DNA of 64,000 nt from Bacteroidota bacterium (GTDB lineage Bacteria; Bacteroidota; Bacteroidia; Chitinophagales; Chitinophagaceae), in NCBI GenBank assembly GCA_018266775.1, contig JAFDZS010000007.1, forward strand, positions 62,001 to 126,000, written 5' to 3'. Within the stretch, counting starts at the first letter, position 1; every line of letters starts with the position of its first letter. A program made the position numbers and the translations under genes. The notes beneath the pieces were generated by a model, which saw only the letters and a program-made list of their open reading frames with translations, was not told where the DNA came from and ran no database searches. This document shows, one piece after another, positions 24,055-33,938 of the stretch.

Positions 24055-25758
24055 TTGAAAAAACGCTGGAATTTATTACAGGCTGACCAGGGAAAAGTTA
24101 TCGCTTTACAGGAACAGTTAAAGATCAATGCAACCCTCTGCAATATTCTTGTTGAACGGGGCATTGACGATTTTGGCAAAGCCAAACATTTTTTCAGGCC
24201 GCAACTTAGTGATCTTCACTCGCCATGGCTGATGAAAGATATGCAGAAAGCTGTTGATCGTATCACCAAAGCAATTGAACAACATGAAAAAATCCTGGTT
24301 TTTGGAGATTATGATGTTGATGGCACCACCAGCGTTGCATGCATGTATCAATATCTCTGCAAAATATATCAGCAAGAACTCTTAGACTTTTATATCCCGC
24401 ATCGTTACCGCGAAGGATATGGTGTAAGCAAGATGGGAATTGATTTTGCGAAGGAAAATAATTTTACACTGATCATTTCCCTGGATTGCGGGATCAAATC
24501 TGTTGAACTTATTGCTTATGCAAAAGGTATTGGTATAGATTTTATTGTTTGCGACCACCACTTACCCGATGCACAGGTTCCCGAAGCCGTTGCCATTCTT
24601 AACCCCAAACAAAAAGATTGCTTGTATCCATACAAAGAATTGTGTGGTTGCGGTGTTGGTTTTAAACTCATCACAGCACTTGCTGAACATTTCAGTATTG
24701 AAGAAACCCATTACCATTGTTACCTGGATCTTGTAGCCACAGCTATTGCAGCTGATATTGTACCCATGACAGGCGAAAACAGGATTCTTGCATATTACGG
24801 ATTGGAAAAAATCAACAGCAATCCAAATCCGGGTATTAAAGCCTTGATACAACTTGGCGGCATTCAAAAAAAACTATCCATCAATAATGTAGTTTTTGTG
24901 ATTGCACCGCGTGTAAATGCTGCTGGCAGAATGGACGATGCCCGCAAAGCGGTGCAAATGTTTATAGAAGCTGATGATGAAAAGGCGCTGGCATTTGCAG
25001 AATTATTGCATAATGACAACAGCGAACGTAAGGAAGCAGACAGCTCCATTACTGAAGAAGCACTGGCTATGATTGAAGCTGATGATGCATTGATTAACAG
25101 AAAAAGTTCAGTTGTTTACAAAGAGCATTGGCACAAAGGCGTAGTGGGTATTGTTGCCAGCCGCCTTATTGAAAGGTATTATCGCCCTACAATTGTACTC
25201 ACCAAAAGTGGCGATGTACTTGCGGGAAGCGCCCGGAGTGTTCCCGGTTTTAATTTATACGAAGCCATTCACGCCTGCCGTGAACACTTACTGGGTTATG
25301 GTGGCCATTTTGCCGCCGCCGGTTTATCGTTAATGCCGGAAAAACTGGAAGTTTTCAGCAATCATTTTGAAGAGGTTGTTGCATCCACCATACCATCACA
25401 GCTACTAATACCCGAAATAATCATTGATACAAAAGTTTCTTTTAAAGAAATTACTCCGTCTTTTTACAGCATCATTTGCCAGATGGAGCCATTTGGGCCG
25501 GACAATATGCGCCCTGTTTTTATTGCCAAACGGGTGTATGAAACCGGTTACTCAAAAATTGTTAAAGAACTGCATATACGTTTTGTACTGCAACAGGATG
25601 GGGTAAATATTACCGGTATTGGCTTCAATATGGCTGATAAATTTTACCTGCTGCAATTAAACCAGCCGGTAGATATCGTTTTTACAGTTGATGAAAACGA
25701 ATGGAACGGAAATACATATTTACAACTGAAAGTTTTAGACCTGAAACTGTCTGAATGA
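24055..25758 (+). CDS. recJ: Single-stranded-DNA-specific exonuclease RecJ
   Basis: RecJ degrades single-stranded DNA 5' to 3' in recombination and mismatch repair, using Mn or Mg. The 567-aa protein shows the DHH phosphoesterase motifs in order: LVFGDYDVDGTTSVACMYQY near residue 82-101, LIISLDCGIKS near 142, FIVCDHHLPD near 163 and CGCGVGFKLI. The DHHA1 module contains WHKGVVGIVASRLIERYYRP and GYGGHFAAAGLSL near 413. An OB-like domain closes the protein. The start is TTG (24055); the frame upstream offers no ATG before a stop at 24010, and the N-terminus MKKRWNLL fits. It overlaps the next gene by 4 bp (ATGA). Confidence 0.95.
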   Translation: MKKRWNLLQADQGKVIALQEQLKINATLCNILVERGIDDFGKAKHFFRPQLSDLHSPWLMKDMQKAVDRITKAIEQHEKILVFGDYDVDGTTSVACMYQYLCKIYQQELLDFYIPHRYREGYGVSKMGIDFAKENNFTLIISLDCGIKSVELIAYAKGIGIDFIVCDHHLPDAQVPEAVAILNPKQKDCLYPYKELCGCGVGFKLITALAEHFSIEETHYHCYLDLVATAIAADIVPMTGENRILAYYGLEKINSNPNPGIKALIQLGGIQKKLSINNVVFVIAPRVNAAGRMDDARKAVQMFIEADDEKALAFAELLHNDNSERKEADSSITEEALAMIEADDALINRKSSVVYKEHWHKGVVGIVASRLIERYYRPTIVLTKSGDVLAGSARSVPGFNLYEAIHACREHLLGYGGHFAAAGLSLMPEKLEVFSNHFEEVVASTIPSQLLIPEIIIDTKVSFKEITPSFYSIICQMEPFGPDNMRPVFIAKRVYETGYSKIVKELHIRFVLQQDGVNITGIGFNMADKFYLLQLNQPVDIVFTVDENEWNGNTYLQLKVLDLKLSE

Positions 25759-26438
25759 AAAAGCTGAAGACATACCTGCGTTATTTTTTTTTCCTGGGGT
25801 TCAACTGGAATTTCCGAATTGCTGTACACATCATCAAAAAGGAAATTAAAGGAGAAAAAAAATATGGTATTACCACTACCGGTTCAGATAATTTAAACAC
25901 ACTGGAGGCAAAAGATATTGATATTGATCATGCCACCATTTATATGCCGGTGAGTTATGATATACTGGAAGAAATATTTCGGTTTCTAAAAACACTTCAA
26001 CCTTTACCACAAAAACATTTTATAGATATTGGGTGCGGAATGGGGCGTGCATTGTGTGTGGCTGCCCATCACGGATTTTTAAAAGTTACCGGGGTTGATT
26101 TTTCCAAAGACTTTTGTTTAACAGCAGAAAAAAACCTGTCATCAACTGCATCAGTAATAAAAGACTTTTCATACCACGTTTATAATAACGATGCATTTTA
26201 TTTCCCTATACCATCAGATGCTGATTGCATTTTTTTATTCAACCCTTTTGATGATGTTATTATGCAGGGCGTTGCTGAAAACATACAGGAAAGTTTTGAG
26301 GAGCATCCAAGACCCATCAGGCTGATCTATGTGAACCCGCAATTCAAAGATATTTTTACAGGCTATGGTTTTAAAGAAATATTCCATTTTCAGAAGCTAA
26401 AATATCTCGAGGCTGTGGTACTTGAGTTAACTCCATAA
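25755..26438 (+). CDS. Class I SAM-dependent methyltransferase, unknown substrate
   Basis: The 227-aa product has a SAM-binding glycine motif HFIDIGCGMGRALCVAAHHG near residue 93, an acidic end of the second strand (VTGVDFSKDF), and FLFNPFDDVIMQGV in the position of the fourth-strand motif, where an NPP-like signature often contacts the target. The N-terminal 90 residues are basic and aromatic (TYLRYFFFLGFNWNFRIAVH) and may bind membrane or nucleic acid. It is translationally coupled to recJ by an ATGA overlap. The substrate cannot be inferred. Short conserved pieces resemble the small methyltransferases found beside DNA repair genes, but that is weak. Confidence 0.8.
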   Translation: MKKLKTYLRYFFFLGFNWNFRIAVHIIKKEIKGEKKYGITTTGSDNLNTLEAKDIDIDHATIYMPVSYDILEEIFRFLKTLQPLPQKHFIDIGCGMGRALCVAAHHGFLKVTGVDFSKDFCLTAEKNLSSTASVIKDFSYHVYNNDAFYFPIPSDADCIFLFNPFDDVIMQGVAENIQESFEEHPRPIRLIYVNPQFKDIFTGYGFKEIFHFQKLKYLEAVVLELTP

Positions 26439-26546
26439 AAGGACTGAAACTGCTGCGCTTTTTTTGGCACGGTTTTTAATATTGATTACTATCTCTCCTT
26501 CCACAAGATTCCAACCCTTTTATTATTTAACCTTAAATCTTATTTT

Positions 26547-26816
26547 ATGAGCGCAGCAGCAACGGCCTCTAAAAGAGGTACAGGCATTTCTTTGGGATTC
26601 ATTTTCGCAGTTGTTATGATCCTGCATTTTACTAATCCCTCTTACCAAAAACATATTGCAAAAAAGGGGTACGAACCCGCTTCAGTTTCTTATGCAGACC
26701 GGTTCAGTTACCTGTATTCCGGAACAACCAGCAGGCACTACCACGATTACATTATTTTTTCAACCACAGATGGTTCATCAGGAAATACTTTCGGTATTCT
26801 TGGAATGGTTTTTTGA
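26547..26816 (+). CDS. Small membrane protein, DUF4359-like
   Basis: This 89-aa frame has a single hydrophobic helix (GISLGFIFAVVMILHF, residues about 13-28). Right after it comes TNPSYQKHIAKKG, then a soluble tail with DYIIFSTTDGSSGNTFGILG. The pattern of one helix, a TNPS-x3-H start and a C-terminal strand with an F/L-G-I-L-G turn resembles DUF4359-type small proteins; I hold this loosely. It is free-standing, 108 bp after the methyltransferase gene and convergent with htpG. The spacing, a full ATG frame and the ordered hydrophobic pattern make it a likely real gene. Confidence 0.6.
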   Translation: MSAAATASKRGTGISLGFIFAVVMILHFTNPSYQKHIAKKGYEPASVSYADRFSYLYSGTTSRHYHDYIIFSTTDGSSGNTFGILGMVF

Positions 26817-26858
26817 TCATTCCCCTGATGCCGGTTTCCGCTGTTTTACTGTAACCAT

Positions 26859-26888
26859 AAAAAAGTTCCGGGCGTAATGCCCGGAACT
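26859..26888 (-). terminator. Rho-independent terminator of htpG
   Basis: A perfect 10-bp stem (AGTTCCGGGC 26864-26873 / GCCCGGAACT 26879-26888) with a 5-nt loop is followed on the minus strand by six T (26864-26859). It lies 24 bp after the htpG stop. Confidence 0.92.
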
Positions 26889-26911
26889 CTATTGTGCAAT
26901 TTCAGCTTCAA

Positions 26912-28795
26912 TTAATTTTGGCCAGCCATTAACTCCACACTCCTGTTAATGAAGTTTGTAAGGCTATTTCCCTTGAGCAAACCCTGTGACAACAGTGCAA
27001 GATCTGCCAGGTTATGTACCAGTTTTTCCTGTTTCATATTTTCATTTTCTGCAAGAATATTTTTGTACACGGGGTGGTTACCGTTTACTGTTAACGTTAC
27101 TTCATCAGGCATGTTTGCATAGAAAGCACCCATTCCGCCTGCGCCCTGCAATGCCGCCATATCTTTCATCCGGCGCATAAACTCTGGTCGTGTAGCCACC
27201 ACCGGTGGTGCGTCATTGCTTAATCCTTTTACTTCAACCGTAACGTTAATATCGGGCATCTTTACTCCAAATAATTCTTTCAGCCTGCTTTCTTCATCTT
27301 TACTTAAAACACTGTCCCCGCCTTCCTGCTTATCTATAAGATTATCGGTAATATCACTATCCACCCTCACAAACTGTACTTTTTCCCATTTCATTTCCAT
27401 TTGCTGAATAAAGCCATTGTCAATCAGGGTATCCATTTTCACCACTTTATAGCCTTTGGCTGCGGCTTGTTGTATATAAGCATCCTGTTGTACAGTATCC
27501 GTTGCATACAATATTACAAGAGCACCATTTTTATTTTTTTGCAATGTTTCCGCGGCCAGCCTGTATTCTTCCAGCGTGTAATAATTTTTTTCCAGCGCAT
27601 CCTGCATGATGTGGAATTTATTCGCTTTCTCCAGGAATTTTTCATCAGTCATCATTCCATACTTTACAAATAAACCCAGGCTTTCCCACTTTTCTTCAAA
27701 TTGTTTACGGTCGTTCCTGAAAATTTCGTCCAGTTTATCAGCTACTTTCTTGGTAATATGACTGCTGATGCGTCTCACATTCTGATCGCCCTGCAGGTAA
27801 CTGCGGCTTACATTCAGCGGAATATCGGGACTGTCGATCACACCGTGCATCAGCATTAAAAATTCCGGTACAATTTCTTTTACTTCATCGGTAACAAAAA
27901 CCTGGTTGCAATACAATTGTATTTTGTCTTTTTGTATCTCGTAGGTTTGTTTGATTTTAGGGAAATATAAAATGCCCGTAAGGTTAAATGGATAGTCAAC
28001 ATTCAAATGAATCCAGAATAACGGCGGCTCACCAAAAGGGTAGAGTTCTTTATAAAAATTAATATAGTCCTCGTCTTTTAATTCAGAGGGTTTTTTTGTC
28101 CATGCAGGTGACGGATTATTGATGGGCTTTATTTCTTTAGCTTCTTCACCTTCTTTAGGCGCTTCTTCTTTTTCGTTGACGTCTTTAAAATAAATGGGTA
28201 CTGGTAAGAAGCGGCAAAATTTCTGCAGGATATTTTCTATACGGTATGGTTCCAGGAATTCTTTACTCTCTTCGTTAATATGAAGTACTATATCTGTTCC
28301 CCTGGTTTCTTTTTCAGTTTCTTCTAATGTAAATTCAGGGCTTCCGTCACATTCCCAGCGAACGGCTGTTGCATTTTCTTTAAAGCTCTTAGAGAATACT
28401 TCCACTTTATCACTTACCATAAAAGCGGAATAAAATCCCAGTCCGAAATGGCCGATGATATTATTTTCATTTTGTCCTTTATATTTTTCCAGGAATTCTT
28501 CTGCACCGCTGAATGCTAATTGATTCAGGTATTTGTCCACTTCTTCGGCTGTCATTCCCACGCCCCTGTCACTGATGGTTAATGTCTTTTTTTCAGCATC
28601 CAGGATCACGTCAATTCTTATTTCACCCAAATCGCCTTTGGCTTCGCCAATGGAAGAAAGCGTTTTTAATTTTTGGGTGGCGTCAATGGCATTACTAACT
28701 AATTCCCTGACAAAAATTTCATGGTCGCTATATAAGAATTTTTTAATAATGGGAAAAATGTTTTCCGTCTGTACTCTGATGTTTCCTTTTTGCAT
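26912..28795 (-). CDS. htpG: Chaperone HtpG (bacterial Hsp90)
   Basis: HtpG is the cytoplasmic ATP-dependent Hsp90 chaperone. The 627-aa protein has the GHKL ATP-binding site at the N-terminus: RELVSNAIDATQKLKTLSS near residue 31 (Glu and Asn ligands), ISDRGVGMTAEEVDKYLNQL near 75, and IIGHFGLGFYSAFMVSDKVE near 115. The middle domain carries RSYLQGDQNVRRISSHITKK, with the catalytic-loop Arg. The C-terminal dimerisation domain is complete. An acidic insert (KEEAPKEGEEAKEIKP) links N and middle domains, as in Bacteroidota versions. It has its own terminator and is otherwise alone; heat-shock regulation is likely but no operator was recognised. Confidence 0.97.
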   Translation of the reverse strand: MQKGNIRVQTENIFPIIKKFLYSDHEIFVRELVSNAIDATQKLKTLSSIGEAKGDLGEIRIDVILDAEKKTLTISDRGVGMTAEEVDKYLNQLAFSGAEEFLEKYKGQNENNIIGHFGLGFYSAFMVSDKVEVFSKSFKENATAVRWECDGSPEFTLEETEKETRGTDIVLHINEESKEFLEPYRIENILQKFCRFLPVPIYFKDVNEKEEAPKEGEEAKEIKPINNPSPAWTKKPSELKDEDYINFYKELYPFGEPPLFWIHLNVDYPFNLTGILYFPKIKQTYEIQKDKIQLYCNQVFVTDEVKEIVPEFLMLMHGVIDSPDIPLNVSRSYLQGDQNVRRISSHITKKVADKLDEIFRNDRKQFEEKWESLGLFVKYGMMTDEKFLEKANKFHIMQDALEKNYYTLEEYRLAAETLQKNKNGALVILYATDTVQQDAYIQQAAAKGYKVVKMDTLIDNGFIQQMEMKWEKVQFVRVDSDITDNLIDKQEGGDSVLSKDEESRLKELFGVKMPDINVTVEVKGLSNDAPPVVATRPEFMRRMKDMAALQGAGGMGAFYANMPDEVTLTVNGNHPVYKNILAENENMKQEKLVHNLADLALLSQGLLKGNSLTNFINRSVELMAGQN

Positions 28796-28920
28796 ATGAT
28801 TGATAGTTATTATTTATGGCTCCTTTGTCAAACAAAATGCCAGTTTACAATTGCTGACAGGATGGCAAATTGTTAATAAATTCTTTACTTACAAAAGTAG
28901 GCCGAAAGGGGCATTGCCAT

Positions 28921-28928
28921 TACATTTG
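28921..28928 (+). promoter_or_regulatory. Possible -7 element before the PHP-domain giant gene
   Basis: TACATTTG fits TAnnTTTG and lies 36 bp before ATG 28965, a normal distance. No good TTTG is found at the -33 position, so this is a weak call. Confidence 0.4.
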
Positions 28929-28964
28929 CCGTCCACTTAAACTAAAAGTAAACCTAAACGCTTC

Positions 28965-31900
28965 ATGATGAAATTAATGCTCCGCGGCATTATATTGCCG
29001 TTATTTCCCATTATTTTATTTTGTACCCATTCATTTTCGCAGGTTTCTATTACCGCAACGGGTACTCCGTTAACGCAGGATTTTAACACCCTTGCTACCA
29101 GCGGTACAACAAATGTATGGACAGACAACACCACTTTAGTTGGTTGGTATTCTAACCGCACGGTATATATTGCAGATGCAGGTACTTCCACCACCGGGGC
29201 GTTATACAGCTATGGCTCAACTGCCTCTACGGAAAGAGCGTTGGGTGGATTATCATCAAGTTCAACATCACCCAGTTTTGCCATCAGGTTAGTCAATAAC
29301 AGCGGCAGCACTTTATCAGGCTTAGCTCTTTCGTTCCGTGGGGAACAATGGCGGCAGACAGCCAACAGCCAGGCATTGACTTTCGATTACCAGGTTGGCG
29401 CCACTTCCATCACCACCGGTACATGGACTACAGCCGCAGCGTTTAACTTTACTGCACTTAAAACCGGTACTGCAGGTGCTTTGGACGGTAATGCAGCAGG
29501 TAATTTTACCACCATCAGTGGTACATTATCCGTTACCGTTAACCCCGGCCAGGAAATCTGGCTGCGCTGGAGCAAGACCGGTACTACCAGCCCCGGCCTG
29601 GCCATTGATGATCTGAGCATCACAGCTAATGCAGCTATTTCGTCAAACGCAGATCTTTCCAATCTTACTTTAAGCACCGGCACACTAAACCCCGTGTTTG
29701 CTTCGGGCACAACCAGTTATACTTCAACGGTAGCCAATGGCGTTACTTCGGTAACGGTTACTCCAACTACAGCAGATATTAATGCAACGGTTACTGTAAA
29801 TGGCAATGCCGTTACCAGTGGTTCTCCATCTGCATCAATTCCTTTGAATGTTGGTGTAAATACCATTACAACTGTTGTTACTGCCCAGGACGCAACAACC
29901 ACTAAAACATATACAATTGATGTAACAAGGGCAGCAGCGGGTGTAGCCACTTTAACTGCCAGCTCTTCATTAGCCGATTTTGGCAATATATGTATCAACA
30001 GCACTGCCGGCCCCAATTCTTTCACCCTCGATGGCAGCAGCCTGGATGGTACAAATATTGATATTGCAGCATTGACTGGTTTCACTTTTTCTGAATCGCC
30101 GGGCGGACCTTTTACTTCCACTTTAAGCTTTACTTATTCTGGTAATTCCTTTACCGGCAAGATCATTTATGTTGAATTCAGTCCTGTTGCTGTTCAGTCT
30201 TACAACGGTAACATCAGTTTAAGTGGTGGTGGCTTACCGGCCAGTTACACTGTGCCGGCCACTGGTTCAGGCATCAATACCCCTGCTACTGTTACTACAG
30301 GAGGCAGTTCGGCTGTTACCGCAACTTCGGGAACGGTTGCTGGTACCATCAATGCAACAGGTTGTTCGGCAATTAGTGCTTATGGCATTGAATACAGCAG
30401 CATCAGCGGCTTCCCTAACGGAACAGGAACACAAATCACTTCGTCTAACCTTAGTAGTGGTAATTACTCGGTTAATCTTACCAGCCTTGCACCGAATACA
30501 AGGTATTATTATAAAGCGTATGTTACAGACGGCAGCGGGACGGTTTATGGTGCACAGCAGGCGTTTACCTGTACGCCATTGCCGGTAGTAATGTCTGCAC
30601 AATCCAGTTTAACTTATACTGAAGCGTTTGATGATATTGCCAACTGGAGCAACTTCTTTATCACCGGTACAGGTGCTAATCATTTCAGCGGCAACAGCGC
30701 CGGCGGCAGCGGCAGTATCCCTAATGGCACAAACATCACCGCTTCCACACAATCATTTGTAGCAGGAAACCCGGGAAGTTCCGGCGGTGTGCAAAGAGGT
30801 AACGAACAAATCGCTCCGGCAAATAATATTGTTTTATTATCCACTGGCTCTGCAGATAATACGTCTTCCGCAGCAATAGATTTGTTTTTGGATTTTACTG
30901 GTGTCAATGCAGGTACATTAAGTTTCGACTGGGCATCTATCAATAATTCCACCGGCGACAGGAATGGCTCCATGAGGGTATATACCAGTACTGACGGTGT
31001 TACCTTTACTGAGCTGACTTTTGCTTCGGTATTGAATTTCACCAATAACTCCCCCACTAACGGTACCAAGGCCAATATTGCATTGCCTTCTTCTTTTGAT
31101 AACAGCGCAACTGCAAGGATACGTTTTTACTATCATAACGGCAGCGGAGGTACGACAGGATCAAGGCCAAAGATTTCTATTGATAACCTGATTGTAACCG
31201 CTGTTGCCACCACACCTTGTGTGGCGCCAACAGCCCCTGCCACCAATTTGGTTTTTGGTACTATTACAGATGTATCTGTACAGGGAAGTTTCACCCCGCC
31301 AACACCGGCAAGTGATCAATACCTGGTAGTGGCCAGCGTAAACAGCAGCCTTACCGGTAATCCTGTTGATGGCCAGATCTATAACATTGGTGATAACCTT
31401 GGCGATGGTACCGTTGTTGCTAAAGGCAGCAGCACCAGTTTCACCGCTACCGGCTTGACTGCATCCACCACGTATTATTTCTTTATCTTTCCATTGAATG
31501 CAGTTTGTACGGGCGGCCCATTGTACTATACCACTTCTGTATTATCCGGAAGTGCCACAACAGCGGCTGGTTTACCACCATGTACAGCCCCGGCATCGCA
31601 ACCCACTACCCTGGTATTTGGAACTACTGGTGTAAACTCCATCCAGGGATCGTTCACCGCAACAACTGCCGATGAATACCTGGTACTCCGCAGTACATCA
31701 TCAACCCTAAGCAATAACCCTGTTGATGCGACTGTTTACAGCCCGGGTGATGTACTCGGCAATGCTGTAGTTGTGGAAAGAAGTACAGCCACTTCATTTA
31801 CCGCAACAGGCCTGGCTCCAAATACGCAATATTATTTCTTCATATTCAGCATCAACTCACAGGCATGCGTAAACGGACCGGTGTACAACACCACTGCTCC

Positions 31901-33938
31901 GTTAAACGGAACACAGACGACACAACCATTACCGCCCTGTGCTGCGCCTTCTGCACAACCAACACAGTTAGCTTTAACGGCATCCAACACATCAGTTTCA
32001 GGAACGTTCAGCTCAGTGATTGATGCGGATGACTATCTTGTTGTAGCAAGTACTTCGCCCACATTATCCGGCTCGCCAGTGGACAATACAGATTATACTA
32101 CCGGCGATGCACTGGGCGGCGGAACAGTTGTGTACAACAGCAGTCTCACCACTTTCATGACTGTTAATCTTACTCCAAATACTACTTATTACTTCTTTGT
32201 ATTTGCAGCTAATAAAAATTGTTCGGGCGGTACCAAATATGCTGCCGGTGCAGCGTTGACTGGTAATATTGTTACTACGAACCTGTCTGCAAACAATTAT
32301 TACTTTGGAACCCTGCATTCACATTCAGATTACTCTGATGGCAACCAGGATCATCCCGGTTATACGCCAACTGATGATTACAATTATGCAATGACTGCAC
32401 AGTGCATGGATTATCTGGGTATTTCTGAACACAATCACTTCTCTTCTGCCAACAACCCGGGCAATACTATTACGCTGTATCATTCAGGGCCTGTTGAAGC
32501 TAATAACTTTACTGCCGCACACCCTGGTTTCCTGGCGCTGTATGGAATGGAATGGGGCGTGATCAGTGGCGGCGGACACGTGGTGATCTATGGTGATGGC
32601 ATGGATGATCTGTGGGGATGGGAAAGCGGCAGTGGTGGCTGGGGTGCTACCAATAACTACGATGTATATGTACCGAAAAGTGTATACACCGGCAGTACAG
32701 GTTTATTTAAAACGGTTAATGACAATGTTGCTAAAAATACGTTTGCAACACTGGCGCACCCGAACTTAACAGATTATAATAACATCGCCAACACCGCGTA
32801 TGATGCAGTGGCGGATAATGCCATTACTGGATCTGCTGTAGAAAGCGGCCCGGCAACATCCACCAATACCACTTACAGCAACCCGGGTTCATCCATGTTT
32901 TATTTGTGGTACTATCAAACATTATTGTCTAAAGGGTATCACCTTGGCCCCACTATCGATCATGATAACCATAACACCACTTTTGGACATACCACGTATT
33001 CCAGGACTGCAATCATTGCGCCTGCACTTACCAAAACAGCCATCATCGGCGGTATGCGCAATATGAATTTTTATGCTACACAGGATTGTGATACTAAAGT
33101 TGATTTCACCATTAATACTAAAATAATGGGTTCGACTATCATTGACCGTTATGCACCCAATATTTCAGTTCAGTTAACTGATGCCAGCACTTCATTATCA
33201 TCAGCAGTGATCCGCGTCATGTATGGTGTACCGGGCAGTGGTGTATTGCCTGTTAAGATTGATTCTGCAATCGGCAGTTCATTAAAATTTGCAGACGTTA
33301 ATCTTGCCAACAACGTCACCGGTTATTACTACATTGATATTACCAATGGCAGCAGCCGTATTGTTACCGCCCCTATTTGGTATACCCGTAACGATAACTC
33401 CGTACTGGCAGTAAAACTGACCGGCTTTGATGTACAGAAAATAGATAATGTGGCTAAATTAACCTGGAGTACTGAACAGGAAGTGAACAGTAACCATTTT
33501 GATATTGAAAGATCGGTTGATGGCAGAACCTGGACTAAAATTGGCATCACCCCTGCCAATGGAAACAGCAGTCACCGGGTAGATTATACTGCTTATGATA
33601 ATGCACCGATGCGTGGTGTTAACTATTACCGCCTGAAAGAAGTAAGCAATGATGGTAAATTTGATTACTCGGATATCAGGAAAGTATTGTTCAATACAGA
33701 TTATACGGCACAGGTTGCCCCAAATCCCGCAAAAGATGTGATCAATCTTTATCTTTCCAAAACAACCAGTCAGGTTTCTACTATACAAATGCTGAATGTT
33801 TCCGGAAAACTGGTGTACAGCACCACTACCAAATTAAGCAGCCTGCAAATTCCTGTTGCAGGAATGGCCAAAGGAATTTACTTTATCAAAATAACCAATG
33901 CTGATAATACCATCACACTGCGTGCAATGGTGGAATAA
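28965..33938 (+). CDS. Secreted multidomain PHP-type metallohydrolase with T9SS sorting tail
   Basis: This 1657-aa exported protein has a signal peptide (to about residue 26, CTHSFSQ). Then come an N-terminal beta-sandwich (about 30-220), a cadherin-like domain near 225-325 (NADLSNLTLSTGTLNPVFAS), an abnormal-spindle-like strand domain, an Fn3-like module and three tandem repeats of about 105 aa (about 755-1105, each with TYYFFIF or QYYFFIF). A PHP/CehA-McbA-type hydrolase domain follows at about 1113-1390. Its metal ligands are visible: TLHSHSDYSDG (His1118, His1120), LGISEHNHF, YGMEW, GGHVVIYG, LAHPNL and DHDNHNTTFGH. The end (VAPNPAKDVINLYLS) is a T9SS type A signal, so the enzyme is released or surface-bound. 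Its substrate, perhaps a phosphoester, is unknown. Confidence 0.88.
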   Translation: MMKLMLRGIILPLFPIILFCTHSFSQVSITATGTPLTQDFNTLATSGTTNVWTDNTTLVGWYSNRTVYIADAGTSTTGALYSYGSTASTERALGGLSSSSTSPSFAIRLVNNSGSTLSGLALSFRGEQWRQTANSQALTFDYQVGATSITTGTWTTAAAFNFTALKTGTAGALDGNAAGNFTTISGTLSVTVNPGQEIWLRWSKTGTTSPGLAIDDLSITANAAISSNADLSNLTLSTGTLNPVFASGTTSYTSTVANGVTSVTVTPTTADINATVTVNGNAVTSGSPSASIPLNVGVNTITTVVTAQDATTTKTYTIDVTRAAAGVATLTASSSLADFGNICINSTAGPNSFTLDGSSLDGTNIDIAALTGFTFSESPGGPFTSTLSFTYSGNSFTGKIIYVEFSPVAVQSYNGNISLSGGGLPASYTVPATGSGINTPATVTTGGSSAVTATSGTVAGTINATGCSAISAYGIEYSSISGFPNGTGTQITSSNLSSGNYSVNLTSLAPNTRYYYKAYVTDGSGTVYGAQQAFTCTPLPVVMSAQSSLTYTEAFDDIANWSNFFITGTGANHFSGNSAGGSGSIPNGTNITASTQSFVAGNPGSSGGVQRGNEQIAPANNIVLLSTGSADNTSSAAIDLFLDFTGVNAGTLSFDWASINNSTGDRNGSMRVYTSTDGVTFTELTFASVLNFTNNSPTNGTKANIALPSSFDNSATARIRFYYHNGSGGTTGSRPKISIDNLIVTAVATTPCVAPTAPATNLVFGTITDVSVQGSFTPPTPASDQYLVVASVNSSLTGNPVDGQIYNIGDNLGDGTVVAKGSSTSFTATGLTASTTYYFFIFPLNAVCTGGPLYYTTSVLSGSATTAAGLPPCTAPASQPTTLVFGTTGVNSIQGSFTATTADEYLVLRSTSSTLSNNPVDATVYSPGDVLGNAVVVERSTATSFTATGLAPNTQYYFFIFSINSQACVNGPVYNTTAPLNGTQTTQPLPPCAAPSAQPTQLALTASNTSVSGTFSSVIDADDYLVVASTSPTLSGSPVDNTDYTTGDALGGGTVVYNSSLTTFMTVNLTPNTTYYFFVFAANKNCSGGTKYAAGAALTGNIVTTNLSANNYYFGTLHSHSDYSDGNQDHPGYTPTDDYNYAMTAQCMDYLGISEHNHFSSANNPGNTITLYHSGPVEANNFTAAHPGFLALYGMEWGVISGGGHVVIYGDGMDDLWGWESGSGGWGATNNYDVYVPKSVYTGSTGLFKTVNDNVAKNTFATLAHPNLTDYNNIANTAYDAVADNAITGSAVESGPATSTNTTYSNPGSSMFYLWYYQTLLSKGYHLGPTIDHDNHNTTFGHTTYSRTAIIAPALTKTAIIGGMRNMNFYATQDCDTKVDFTINTKIMGSTIIDRYAPNISVQLTDASTSLSSAVIRVMYGVPGSGVLPVKIDSAIGSSLKFADVNLANNVTGYYYIDITNGSSRIVTAPIWYTRNDNSVLAVKLTGFDVQKIDNVAKLTWSTEQEVNSNHFDIERSVDGRTWTKIGITPANGNSSHRVDYTAYDNAPMRGVNYYRLKEVSNDGKFDYSDIRKVLFNTDYTAQVAPNPAKDVINLYLSKTTSQVSTIQMLNVSGKLVYSTTTKLSSLQIPVAGMAKGIYFIKITNADNTITLRAMVE

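Noticed and set aside
29717..30121. Antisense frames within the PHP-domain giant gene
   Set aside because: They are valine- and alanine-rich mirror images of Thr/Gly-rich coding sequence without start context or domains.
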